DNA of 10,808 nt from DALYJJ01 sp031969915 (GCA_031969915.1 DALYJJ010000180.1:1-10808), one strand, 5' to 3'; positions 1 to 7,971 are shown, counted from the stretch's first letter. Made by a program: numbers and translations. Notes: generated by a model from the sequence alone, not told the origin.

Positions 1-1
1 C

Positions 2-94
2 GTTGAACCAGCCCCGCGCACCACCGCCGCCCGGCCCACCATCCGCATCTCCGGACTGGAAGACGGTCCGCGCGAGATCCCGCCCCAACGCTAA
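2..94 (+). CDS. C-terminal end of an unrecognised protein (5' partial)
   Basis: An open frame enters from the left edge and ends at TAA (92-94), giving 30 residues that end in GLEDGPREIPPQR. Of the 30 third codon positions, 23 are G or C, matching the coding style of the neighbouring genes, so this is probably the true end of an upstream gene. The tail is rich in Pro, Arg and Thr and shows no motif I recognise, so no function is proposed. It lies 41 nt before the start of the hydrolase on the same strand. Seen: open frame and codon bias. Inferred: that it is a gene end. Confidence 0.5.
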   Translation, partial: VEPAPRTTAARPTIRISGLEDGPREIPPQR

Positions 95-123
95 GCGCGC
101 CCCAGCTTCGCCATCCCCTCCCA

Positions 124-129
124 TATAAT
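124..129 (+). promoter_or_regulatory. Perfect TATAAT -10 box just before the hydrolase start
   Basis: TATAAT lies 6 nt before the ATG at 136. With normal spacing the transcript would start at or next to that A, giving a leaderless mRNA. No Shine-Dalgarno sequence is visible before the ATG, which fits. The -35 position at 17-bp spacing reads cccagc, with no TTGACA likeness, so the promoter call rests on the -10 box and its position. Confidence 0.45.
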
Positions 130-135
130 CCCCGC

Positions 136-2083
136 ATGCGTTCCGCTCTCGCTGTCCTCCTCGCGGCCGGCGCCGCCGCCGCCCAGCCGACTCCGCAAGA
201 GCCTTGGGAGCGAATGATCGAATCGAAGCGCGCCGTCACGGAGTACCTGCAAAACCGGGCTCGCGAAATCACCGCCCGCGCCGCCGCCGAGATCGCGTCG
301 CCCGCCGCCTGGGAACCGGTGCGCGCCCGCCGCCTCGAAGAGCTTCGCGACATGCTCGGCCTGCTCCCCTGGCCCGCTCGCACGCCCCTCAACGTCCGTG
401 TTGCCGCCACGCTCGACAAGGGCTCCTATACCGTCGAGACCATCGCCTTTGAGAGCCTGCCGCGGATCTATGTCACGGCCGAACTCGCGCGGCGCGGTGC
501 CCAAGGCGCGCGCGAAGCCCCTGCCCGCCATCGTCTACGTGTGCGGCCACGCCAACTCGCCCCAGGGGAACAAGACCCAGTACCAGCGCCACGGCATCTC
601 GTTCGCGAAGAACGGCTATGCCGCGCTGATCCTCGACTCCATCCAGATCGCCGAGACCTTCGCGCTCCACCACGGCGTCCATTCGCAACAGATGCCCGAT
701 TGGTACGCGCGCGGCTACACGCCCGCGGGCGTCGAGGTCTGGAACGCCATCCGGGCCATCGACTATCTCGAGACGCGCCCCGAAATCGACCGGGACCGCA
801 TCGGCATGACGGGCCGCTCCGGCGGCGCCGCCATGACCTGGTTCACCGCCGCCGTCGAGCCCCGCATCCGCGTCGCGGTCCCCGTCATGGGCAACAGCAC
901 CTACGCCGCGAATCTCGAAGCCAACACCCAGCAGCACCACTGCGACTGCATGTTCTGCATCAACGTCTACCGGCACGACATGACCCACCAGGGCGCGCTC
1001 ATCGCTCCGCGCCCGCTGCTCATGATGCACGGCGAGAAGGACGTGTTGTTCCCCGTGCCCGGCTACACCGCCTTCGAACAATCCATGGCCCGCCTGTACA
1101 CCGGCTACGGCCACGCCGATCGCTTCCGCAATATCGTCGTCCCCACCGGCCACACCGATTCCGACTTCCTGCGCGAGCAGGCCATCCGCTGGTTCGACAC
1201 GCACCTGATGGGTGTCTCCGAGCGCAAGCTCGACCTGGACTACAGCAACGCACCGCCCGAACAACTCGCCGTGTTCGGCGGGAACCCGCCCGCGGGCGCG
1301 CGGAACCACACCTTGCACGAAACCTTTACCGCCCGGCCGCCCTCGCCCCGGTACCAGAGCCCGGCGGCGTGGCAGACGCGCAGTGCGGCGCTCTCTGCGG
1401 CCATCGCCGGCCTTCTCGCGGCGCCCCCGGATCAGCCGCCCGTGCGAACCGATCTCTACAAGCCGAAGCCCGGCCCCGCGAAGGTTCCAGCGCTCCTCTA
1501 CATTGCCGCCGATGGCGACGACCGCGAACTCCACCGCCAGTTGCTGGCCGGCGTGAACGGACGCAACAGCGCCGTGCGCATGGTGGTCTGGCCCCGCGGC
1601 GTGAATGAGGTTCCCTGGTCGAACATCTTCGCGCGCGACACGCTGCGCAACGCCATGCACGTTGGCGAGACCATTGACTCGCTCCGGCTCCACGATATCC
1701 GCGCCGCCTATCGCCGGCTGCGCGAGATGCCCGAAGTGGATCCCGCGCGCATCATGATCGCAGGCAGGGGTGTGTCCGGCGCGCTCGGCCTCTACGCCGC
1801 CATTCTTGAACCCTCGGTCTGGCAGGTGCTCTTACTCGATCCCCCCGTCTCCCACCGCCAGGGCCCGATCTTCCTGAATATCCTCCGCCACACCGATCTC
1901 CCCGAAGCCGCCGCCCTGCTCGCCCCGCGCCGGTTGATCTTCTTCGGACACATGCCCCCCGAGTACGAATACACACGGCACGTCTACGGCCTGCTCGGCA
2001 AGCCCGATCGCATCTCGCTCGCGATGAATATTGAGTACGTCCTCGAAGGCCGCTACGATCACGGAATGGCCTCCGGACGGTAA
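136..2083 (+). pseudogene. Secreted alpha/beta hydrolase, acetyl-xylan-esterase-like, interrupted by one frameshift
   Basis: Probable exported carbohydrate esterase of the acetyl xylan esterase/dienelactone hydrolase type, about 648 residues if the frames are joined. The first frame (from 136) starts with a signal peptide, MRSALAVLLAAGAAAAQ, and stays protein-like to about residue 120. Around 480-510 the homologous frame moves by one base (one base too many, or two too few), and the rest reads to TAA at 2083. Lobe 1 has a nucleophile elbow GRSGGA (Ser near joined residue 228, codon 818-820), an acidic residue in HGEKD (near 302) and His in PTGHTD (near 339), a complete triad. A Cys-rich HHCDCMFC segment precedes APRPLL, as I recall from this esterase group. 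Residues after about 430 resemble a second, degenerate hydrolase lobe. The frames on both sides are clean, so a sequencing error is as likely as a real lesion. Confidence 0.8.
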
Positions 2084-2085
2084 GG

Positions 2086-3339
2086 TCAAACGAACTTGTA
2101 TTTGCCCGGTACCGGCAGCGGCGCGTCTTCCATCTTCAACTCGTAGTCGAAGGCCTTCGGCTGCAGGTCCTGCTTCGAGTTCATGATCATCTCCCAGGTG
2201 ATCTCGATGCCCGAATACGCCGACTCCCGGCCCATGATGCAGGTCAGCGTGCTCTCCGCCACCTCGCGCCCATGGTTGATGTACGGCCCGTCGCCGGTAA
2301 TGCTCTTCACCAGCGCCGCGTGCTCCAGTTCCTGCGGATTCGGCATCCCCGGCTGGCGCGGCGCCGCATAGAAATCCTTCCTGCCCTTCGATCCCACGAT
2401 CGACTCGCCCACCTTCCGCGGCCCCACGCCGCGCGGATACTGGCGGCAGTGGCTGGTCAACCGCACCCCGTTGGCGTATTCGAAGTCGCACGCCATGTGG
2501 TCGTAAATGTTGCCGTACAGCTCCTCCCGAGGCCGCCAGATCGCGCCGCCCGAAGCCACCACCTTCACCGGATGCGTGCCCATCGCCCAGTTCACGAAGT
2601 CAATGTTGTGGAAGTGCTGTTCCACAATCTGGTCGCCGCAGATCCACACGAAGGAATACCAGTTGCGATGCTGCCACTCCATGTCGCCCCACTTCGTGTC
2701 CCGCGCCTGGGCATGGAACACCGGGCTGTCGACGATGTAGGAAGCGTACGTCGCCACGATCTCGCCGATCTCGCCCTTGCGTATCTGCTCCACCGCCTCC
2801 ATGCGCCAGGGCGTGAACCGGTTCTGCGCCCCGGAAACCACGGTCAGCTTCTTCTGTTTCGCCGTTTCGTTGGCCGCCAGGAACCGCCGCACCCCGGCGG
2901 GGTCCGTGGCGATCGGTTTCTCGCAGAACACGTGCTTGCCCGCTTTCACCGCGGCCTCGAAATGTTCCGGCCGGTAGCCCGGAGGCGTGCACAGCATGAC
3001 GATGTCCACATCGCTCGCCGCGATCTTCTTGAACGCGTCGAAGCCCGTGAACCGCATCTCCGGCGTCACCTTGATCCGATCCGCAACCGGCCCGTACCGC
3101 CGGTCTCGCTTCATTCGTTCCACGCTCTGCGTCAGCTTGTCTTCGAAGACATCGCCCATCGCCGCCAGTTCCACGTTCGGCGCCGCCGTCAACAGATCGA
3201 TCGCCGCCTGCGAACCCCGCCCGCCGCAGCCCACCAGGCCCGCCTTCAGCTTCTCCTTCGCCGCGCCGCGCATGGTCTCAGGTTTCAGAATCGCGAAGGC
3301 GGCCGCCGCCCCCTGTAAGAACGTTCTCCGGCTGTCCAT
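2086..3339 (-). CDS. Tat-exported Gfo/Idh/MocA family oxidoreductase
   Basis: NAD(P)-dependent sugar or inositol dehydrogenase-like protein, 417 residues, predicted to be folded with its cofactor and exported by the Tat system. The N-terminus MDSRRTFLQGAAAA carries a twin-arginine motif. The Rossmann fold follows with GLVGCGGRG (residues 34-42), the family EKP motif in HVFCEKP (136-142), and the C-terminal sheet domain with the segment GDQIVEQHFHNID (235-247), typical of this family's active site. The length is normal for Tat-signal members. A strong GGGAGG (3352-3347) lies 7 nt before the ATG and directly after the stop codon of the aldo/keto reductase gene, so the two are an operon with likely translational coupling. 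Substrate is unknown; GH109-like glycosidase chemistry is an alternative for such exported members. The stop codon lies 2 nt from that of the convergent hydrolase. Confidence 0.92.
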   Translation of the reverse strand: MDSRRTFLQGAAAAFAILKPETMRGAAKEKLKAGLVGCGGRGSQAAIDLLTAAPNVELAAMGDVFEDKLTQSVERMKRDRRYGPVADRIKVTPEMRFTGFDAFKKIAASDVDIVMLCTPPGYRPEHFEAAVKAGKHVFCEKPIATDPAGVRRFLAANETAKQKKLTVVSGAQNRFTPWRMEAVEQIRKGEIGEIVATYASYIVDSPVFHAQARDTKWGDMEWQHRNWYSFVWICGDQIVEQHFHNIDFVNWAMGTHPVKVVASGGAIWRPREELYGNIYDHMACDFEYANGVRLTSHCRQYPRGVGPRKVGESIVGSKGRKDFYAAPRQPGMPNPQELEHAALVKSITGDGPYINHGREVAESTLTCIMGRESAYSGIEITWEMIMNSKQDLQPKAFDYELKMEDAPLPVPGKYKFV

Positions 3340-3346
3340 GGCCTTT

Positions 3347-3352
3347 CCTCCC
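3347..3352 (-). promoter_or_regulatory. Ribosome binding site abutting the upstream stop codon
   Basis: On the minus strand the order is TAA (reductase stop, 3355-3353), GGGAGG (3352-3347), a 7-nt spacer, then ATG (3339-3337). Ribosomes ending the reductase sit on the binding site of the next gene, which supports coupled translation and settles the start of the Gfo/Idh/MocA gene. Confidence 0.8.
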
Positions 3353-4258
3353 TTACGAATTCAGATGCGTGTTGATGCGCTCGATCGCTTCGTCGATCTC
3401 CGCCGTGCTCTTGAATCCGATGGTCACCGCGTCCACCGTGCCCAGCTTCATCACGTATCGCAGCGAGGCGTCCCGCTGCGCCGGATCCTTGAACTGCCCC
3501 TCGCCGATCAACTTCATCCCGAGCACTCCGACGCCCGCCTTGCGCACCGTTTGGATGTGCGACACCACCTCCGGAACCACGCCCTTCTGATCGGTTTCGC
3601 TTTCCAGGTTGTCCATCCGCGTGCCGTCGTGATTGATGCGCATCAGGGCCACGTCCAGCCACTTGGTCATCGTGGGGAACTGCCGCAGCGGCAGCAGACC
3701 GTGCACACTCGCCCCATGCGAGAGGATCGTCTTCTTCGCCTTGGCGCCGGCGAAGGCGTCTTCCAGCGGCTTGAACCGCTCCGGCCAATCGTGCGTCCGC
3801 ACACAGTGCAGCAGCAGGATGTCGAAATACTCGGAGTTCAGCTCGCGCCGGAACCGGTCGATGGTCTCCTGCGGCGGCGCCGTCTCGCGCAGACGGTACT
3901 TGGTCATCAGTTTGTAGGTGTCGCGAGGCACGCCCCTCAAAGCCTCCGCCAGCATCTCGTGCATTTCGTTATAGGCGTCGGCCGATTCGAAGAACCGGAT
4001 CCCGCGGTCATAGGCATGCCGCACCAGCTTCGTGAACTCCTTCTGCCCGAGTTCGCGCTGCACTCGGCCGCCGAAGGTCCCGGTGCCGAAGGCGAGCCGC
4101 GTCACCTTCACGCCCGAGTTGCCCAGCGTCACCCAGTCCGTCGCAGACCGCTTGGTCTGCGCCGAAACCAGTCCCACCCCCGCGCCGCCTCCCACCACCG
4201 TGGCCGCGCCCGCCGCCCCGGCCAGTCTCAGGAAATCCCGTCTGCTTCTGCAAGCCAT
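3353..4258 (-). CDS. Tat-exported aldo/keto reductase
   Basis: NAD(P)H-dependent aldo/keto reductase of 301 residues. The start MACRSRRDFLRLAGAAGAA is a clear Tat signal with a following hydrophobic segment to about residue 33. The barrel begins with LGNSGVKVTRLAFGTGTFGG (45-64). All four residues of the family's catalytic tetrad are visible: Asp94 and Tyr96 in SADAYNE, Lys120 in LMTKYR and His151 in LLLHC. GGGAGG (4275-4270) lies 11 nt before the ATG. It is first of a two-gene operon with the Gfo/Idh/MocA gene and 55 nt downstream of the TIR gene, so read-through from the latter is possible. The physiological substrate cannot be told from sequence; the neighbours suggest a sugar or sugar-derived carbonyl in the periplasm. 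Confidence 0.92.
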   Translation of the reverse strand: MACRSRRDFLRLAGAAGAATVVGGGAGVGLVSAQTKRSATDWVTLGNSGVKVTRLAFGTGTFGGRVQRELGQKEFTKLVRHAYDRGIRFFESADAYNEMHEMLAEALRGVPRDTYKLMTKYRLRETAPPQETIDRFRRELNSEYFDILLLHCVRTHDWPERFKPLEDAFAGAKAKKTILSHGASVHGLLPLRQFPTMTKWLDVALMRINHDGTRMDNLESETDQKGVVPEVVSHIQTVRKAGVGVLGMKLIGEGQFKDPAQRDASLRYVMKLGTVDAVTIGFKSTAEIDEAIERINTHLNS

Positions 4259-4289
4259 CGTCCGATGCGCCTCCCGCGCCGCCTACGCT

Positions 4290-4295
4290 ATCATA
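4290..4295 (-). promoter_or_regulatory. Possible -10 box (TATGAT) of the reductase operon
   Basis: In the 55-nt gap between the TIR gene and the reductase gene, the minus strand reads TTATGATAG. TATGAT (4295-4290) matches the -10 consensus at 5 of 6 positions and lies 31 nt before the ATG, upstream of the GGGAGG binding site. The -35 position at 17 bp reads TCTGAT, a poor match. The operon may have its own promoter or may simply be read with the TIR gene. Confidence 0.3.
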
Positions 4296-4313
4296 ACCGC
4301 CGTTCCGATTCGA

Positions 4314-5762
4314 TCAGAGAGTATGCTGCCGGACGAAGGCGAGGACCGGGTCGTTGAAGTGCTTGTGGGCTTTCAATTCCTCGGGAGGAGGCGCGATGTC
4401 CGGCGCTTGCAGGGGAACGGGATTGATGAAGTCCAGACCCTTCGTTTCGAGCGCGTATCGCCATTCCCGGCCCACCCACTCCGAATGGGCGGCGTGGCTG
4501 CACCAGAACAGATAGAAGACCTCGGAGCTGGCGATCGCCGCGGCGATTCGCTCCTGCCAGTCCTCGTTTGAGCGCAGGCTCATGACGTCCACAAAAACGT
4601 CGAGTGACGGGGCGATCTTCTGCATACCGCGCACCGTCATCAGCACAGCGTCGCGGTCCTCGCTCGCGTAGGACGCAAAGGCGGTACGGTAGGCGGTGAG
4701 CCGCGCCGGGATCGTGTCGCGGTGCCGCCGGGCGCGGCCGATCGTCAGCACGAAATCCAGGCGCGCGATCTCGAAACCCCCGGCGCCGATCGCGCAGGAG
4801 GCCCGCCGCGTGCCTTCCTCGGCGTCGCCCGGGACGGAGAGGACGAAGTTCGCGTTGCCCGCGTCGCCCGTCCAGACTAGACGGTGCGTTGGTTTGGCGA
4901 TGTGGATTCGCTCCGCGCTCAGGGTGAGGGTGAGGACCGTGCCCCGCGCGACGGGCGCCGGACCGGCCGAACGAAACAACATGCGGTGCAACGCATGGAT
5001 GCCCAAAGCCGCCATCGCCTTCGCGACGATCAGCGGTTCGTGTTCCGCGAGATGGACCCAGACGATGAGTTCGGAGTCCCGGCCGGGCGCGAGCGGCGTG
5101 TGCGTGGTGACGGAGAAGTGGACGTTGTCCGTGCGTAACGCCGCGGGTGCCGTCTCGCGCGGCAAGGCGGGCCGGAACCGGGCGAGCAGACGCCCCGCCG
5201 CGGCGAGCAGCGAGACCAGGGAAAACGCTCTGGAGAGCAGCAAGGGCCTGGCTTGGTACGCAGGTTCGCCGGTGGAGCGGGGAACCGGGTGCGCGCCGGT
5301 CGGGGAATCCCAATTCGGGGCCGCGGAGGCCGCCGGTTGATCGGCCTCATACCGGGCCGCCGGTTCCGATAGAACGGGGGCGGGCGGCCCGGGGGACGGC
5401 CGCGGGACCGCTGTATCCGGCGGCCGGAGCGCGCGCACGAGCTGGTCCACCGCCTCCTCGTAACCGCCTTCGCCGCCGAACCGGATCACGGTGGAAGCTA
5501 TCAGCGACACGGGCGGGTAGGCGGCGCCGTAAAGAAGAGTGAACACCGGCTGGCCCGTAATCTGCGCTTGTGCAACATCGTTCTCAACCCGCGCCGAACC
5601 CGCCGCCGCGCGCGAATAGACCACCAGCAGTTGGACGTCGTCCCTCAACAGCGTGGCGGAAATCGGAATGCCCTGTGCCTGCAGGCTGGCCTCCAGCCGC
5701 CGCGCGAATGCGGCGTCACGCTCGGCGTATGTCAAATAAACTCCGCGCGCCGCGGGGGCCAT
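4314..5762 (-). CDS. Two-TIR protein: TIR-like domain, Pro/Ala linker, beta-sandwich, TIR domain
   Basis: Protein of 482 residues from the ATG at 5762; the frame stays open to an ATG at 5861, but those 33 extra residues are low-complexity and reach almost to the divergent gene. Residues 5-110 are TIR-like (GVYLTYAERDAAFARRLEASL, then the elements LLVVYS and PVFTLLYG). Residues 111-210 form a Pro/Ala-rich linker ending in a hydrophobic stretch (173-196). Residues 212-343 look like a beta-sandwich (VHFSVTTHTPLAPG, RGTVLTLTLS, NFVLSVPGDAEEG). Residues 355-480 are a second TIR (AFASYASEDRDAV, DVFVDVMSLRSNEDW, FYLFWC). The second copy has SEWVGRE, placing Glu433 at the NADase catalytic position of TIR enzymes; the aligned segment of the first copy is SARVEND, with Asp62 there. 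Role inferred: NAD+-cleaving or signalling protein, possibly defensive. No partner nuclease or sensor gene is adjacent. Confidence 0.82.
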   Translation of the reverse strand: MAPAARGVYLTYAERDAAFARRLEASLQAQGIPISATLLRDDVQLLVVYSRAAAGSARVENDVAQAQITGQPVFTLLYGAAYPPVSLIASTVIRFGGEGGYEEAVDQLVRALRPPDTAVPRPSPGPPAPVLSEPAARYEADQPAASAAPNWDSPTGAHPVPRSTGEPAYQARPLLLSRAFSLVSLLAAAGRLLARFRPALPRETAPAALRTDNVHFSVTTHTPLAPGRDSELIVWVHLAEHEPLIVAKAMAALGIHALHRMLFRSAGPAPVARGTVLTLTLSAERIHIAKPTHRLVWTGDAGNANFVLSVPGDAEEGTRRASCAIGAGGFEIARLDFVLTIGRARRHRDTIPARLTAYRTAFASYASEDRDAVLMTVRGMQKIAPSLDVFVDVMSLRSNEDWQERIAAAIASSEVFYLFWCSHAAHSEWVGREWRYALETKGLDFINPVPLQAPDIAPPPEELKAHKHFNDPVLAFVRQHTL

Positions 5763-5770
5763 GGTGTGAC

Positions 5771-5776
5771 ATTGTA
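5771..5776 (-). promoter_or_regulatory. Possible -10 box (TACAAT) of the TIR gene
   Basis: TACAAT on the minus strand ends 8 nt before the ATG at 5762, placing the transcript start close to the start codon. GGAGG (5783-5779) lies 16 nt before the ATG, too far for a good Shine-Dalgarno and overlapping the promoter. No -35 likeness is seen at 17 bp (CGCCCT). Support is the -10 match (5 of 6) and the same arrangement at neighbouring genes. Confidence 0.35.
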
Positions 5777-5850
5777 ATCCTCCACCGCACCGAAGGGCGG
5801 CCCGCGGTCTGCTGTTTCCCGCCTGCCCTCGTGATCCGCCCGGAGTGCGA

Positions 5851-5856
5851 TAGGAT
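5851..5856 (+). promoter_or_regulatory. Possible -10 box (TAGGAT) of the GH42 gene
   Basis: TAGGAT (4 of 6 consensus positions) ends 9 nt before the ATG at 5866, in the 103-nt divergent gap shared with the TIR gene. No Shine-Dalgarno sequence stands before the ATG. No convincing -35 element is present. Weak taken alone. Confidence 0.25.
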
Positions 5857-5865
5857 CGCATCGGT

Positions 5866-7971
5866 ATGCGCTACCTCGCGGTCTTTTTCTCCTTTGCTCT
5901 TTCGCTCTCCGCCCAGGCGCCTCTTTCCACCGTGCTCTACGGCGCCTCGTACTATCCCGAGTACATGCCCTACGAGCGCCTCGATCGCGACGTCGATCTG
6001 ATGAAGAAGGCCGGCATCTCGGTGGTTCGCATGGGCGAGTCCACCTGGTCCAGTTGGGAGCCGCGCGACGGCCAGTTCGAGTTCGCCTGGATGGATCGCG
6101 CTCTCGACAAACTCCACGCCGCGGGCATCAAGGTGATCATGGGCACGCCCACCTACTCCATCCCGCCCTGGCTCTATCGCAAATACCCCGACATCCTGGT
6201 CACGCGCTTCACCAGCGCTCCGCCGCTCGGCGATCCGTACCATCCCACCTACCGCGGCTCCACCACGCCCGGCGCCTACGGGCCGCGCCAGAACATGGAT
6301 CTCACCCACCCCGAATACCGGCGCCACGCCGAACGCGTGATTCGCTCCGTCGTCGGCCACACCGCGAAGCACCCCGCCGTGATCGGCTTTCAGGTGGACA
6401 ACGAAACCGGCCCCAACGGCCTCACTTCCCCGCGCATCCACCGCCTGTTCGTCGACCGTTTAAAAGAGAAATACGGCACACCGCAGACGCTCAATAAGTT
6501 GTGGGGCTTCGTCTATTGGGGACAACTGGTGGACAACTGGGACGAGTTTCCGAACAGTGAAGGCATCCTCAACCCGGGCTACAAACTGGAATGGGAGCGC
6601 TTCCAGCAGTGGATCGTCACCGATTTCCTCTCCTGGCAGGCCCGAATCGTCCGCGAACTGAAGCGCCCGGACCAATGGGTGACCCACAACTTCGTCGGCG
6701 GCATTCGCACCAATCTCGATCAATGGGCCATCGCGAAGCCGCTCGACGTGGTCGGCGTGAATCCCTATCACGCCACCCAGGACCGCCTCGACGCCCGCGC
6801 CATCTGGCTCTCCGGCGACCTCGCCCGTTCGATCAAGGGAACCAACTACCTGATCACCGAGACCAACGCGCAATCCATCGGCTGGGATTCACGGACTCAA
6901 TACCCGCCCTACCCGGGCCAACTGCGCCTGGCGGCGCTCGCTCATGTCGCGGCCGGCGCAAACCTCATCGCCTACTGGCACTGGCACTCCCTTCACTACG
7001 GCCAGGAGACGTACTGGCGCGGTGTGCTCTCGCATGATCTGGAGCCGAACCGTGTCTATGAGGAGGTCTCGCGGATCGGCGCGGAGTTGCGCCGCCTTGG
7101 ACCGGTGCTGGCCAATGCCACCAAGCTGAACCGGGTTGCGATTCTCTATTCGAGCGATTCCTACCACGCCCTGCGCGCGATGCCCGTCGGCGACCGCGTC
7201 GATCACATGTCGGTGCTCGATCAGATGTACGGCGCGCTCTACGATCTCAACATTGAACCCGACTTCGTCACGCCCGAGCACGGCGACTGGGGCCGCTATC
7301 CCGTCCTTCTCGTGCCGCCGCTCTACGCCGCCTCCGACGCCACGCTGAAGAAACTCGCCGAATACGTCCGCGCCGGCGGACACGCCGTCGTCTCCTTCAA
7401 GAGCGGCTTTGCGAACGAGCATTCCACCGTCCGTTGGGAGATGGCGCCCGGTCCGCTCCGCGCCGCCGCCGGTTTCCGGTATCAGGAGTTCACCAGCCTG
7501 CCGCGCGCAGTGCCGCTGACCCCCGACCCCTTCGCCGCCGGCCCGGAAAACACGGGCTCGGTGTGGGCCGAGTTCCTGATTCCCGAAACCGCGCAAGTGC
7601 TCGCCTCCTACGATCATCCGGTCTGGAAGTTCCCCGCCATCACGCGGAACGCGTTCGGCAAGGGGACCTTGACCTATGAAGGAACCAACGTCAGCGCGGC
7701 CCTGCAGCGAGCGGTCATCGCGGACGCGCTCAAGCGCGCCGGCCTCACGGGCCCCGATCAACCGCTGCCCCCGGCCGTGAAGGTGCGTCATGCCCGAAGC
7801 GCCGCCGGGCGAGCATTGCATTACTACCTGAACTTCTCCCCTGAGCCGCAAACGTTCGTCTACCCGTACGGCGACGGCCGCGACCTGACCTCGGGGAGCC
7901 CCGCCCCCAAGGCCTCCAGGCTCTCCCTCCCGCCGTGGGGTGCGGCCGTGATCGAGGAGGCGCGTCCGTAA
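5866..7971 (+). CDS. Secreted beta-galactosidase, glycoside hydrolase family 42
   Basis: Retaining beta-galactosidase of 701 residues, cleaving terminal beta-galactosides. It begins with a signal peptide, MRYLAVFFSFALSLSAQA, so it acts outside the cytoplasm, whereas many GH42 enzymes are intracellular. The catalytic barrel covers about residues 22-390, with GASYYPEYMP near its start and RMGESTWSSWEP at 55-66. The acid/base Glu180 is in FQVDNETG and the nucleophile Glu332 is in LITETNAQSIGW. The trimerisation-type domain covers about 410-625 (RVAILYSSDSYHAL, LLVPPLYAAS, YVRAGGHAVVSFKSGF), and a small beta domain ends the protein (about 635-701, LHYYLNFSPEPQTFVYPYG). I see no cysteine, so the Zn-binding Cys cluster of some GH42 members is absent. 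It is divergently transcribed from the TIR gene and probably serves the same polysaccharide programme as the esterase to the left. Confidence 0.95.
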   Translation: MRYLAVFFSFALSLSAQAPLSTVLYGASYYPEYMPYERLDRDVDLMKKAGISVVRMGESTWSSWEPRDGQFEFAWMDRALDKLHAAGIKVIMGTPTYSIPPWLYRKYPDILVTRFTSAPPLGDPYHPTYRGSTTPGAYGPRQNMDLTHPEYRRHAERVIRSVVGHTAKHPAVIGFQVDNETGPNGLTSPRIHRLFVDRLKEKYGTPQTLNKLWGFVYWGQLVDNWDEFPNSEGILNPGYKLEWERFQQWIVTDFLSWQARIVRELKRPDQWVTHNFVGGIRTNLDQWAIAKPLDVVGVNPYHATQDRLDARAIWLSGDLARSIKGTNYLITETNAQSIGWDSRTQYPPYPGQLRLAALAHVAAGANLIAYWHWHSLHYGQETYWRGVLSHDLEPNRVYEEVSRIGAELRRLGPVLANATKLNRVAILYSSDSYHALRAMPVGDRVDHMSVLDQMYGALYDLNIEPDFVTPEHGDWGRYPVLLVPPLYAASDATLKKLAEYVRAGGHAVVSFKSGFANEHSTVRWEMAPGPLRAAAGFRYQEFTSLPRAVPLTPDPFAAGPENTGSVWAEFLIPETAQVLASYDHPVWKFPAITRNAFGKGTLTYEGTNVSAALQRAVIADALKRAGLTGPDQPLPPAVKVRHARSAAGRALHYYLNFSPEPQTFVYPYGDGRDLTSGSPAPKASRLSLPPWGAAVIEEARP

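Noticed and set aside
470..515. Programmed ribosomal frameshift in the esterase
   Set aside because: No slippery heptamer, no obvious stimulatory structure, and this family is not known to use frameshifting.
473..1693. Long minus-strand open frame (406 codons) opposite the hydrolase
   Set aside because: It is a high-GC mirror of the esterase with Ala/Gly/Arg/Val-rich low-information sequence, no motif and no binding site.
2272..4357. Long plus-strand open frames (348 and 456 codons) opposite the oxidoreductases
   Set aside because: His/Arg/Pro-rich shadow sequence of two clearly recognised minus-strand genes.
5763..5861. Upstream ATG at 5861 giving 33 more residues to the TIR protein
   Set aside because: The added sequence is low-complexity, lacks a binding site and spans the divergent promoter; the domain begins right after the ATG at 5762.
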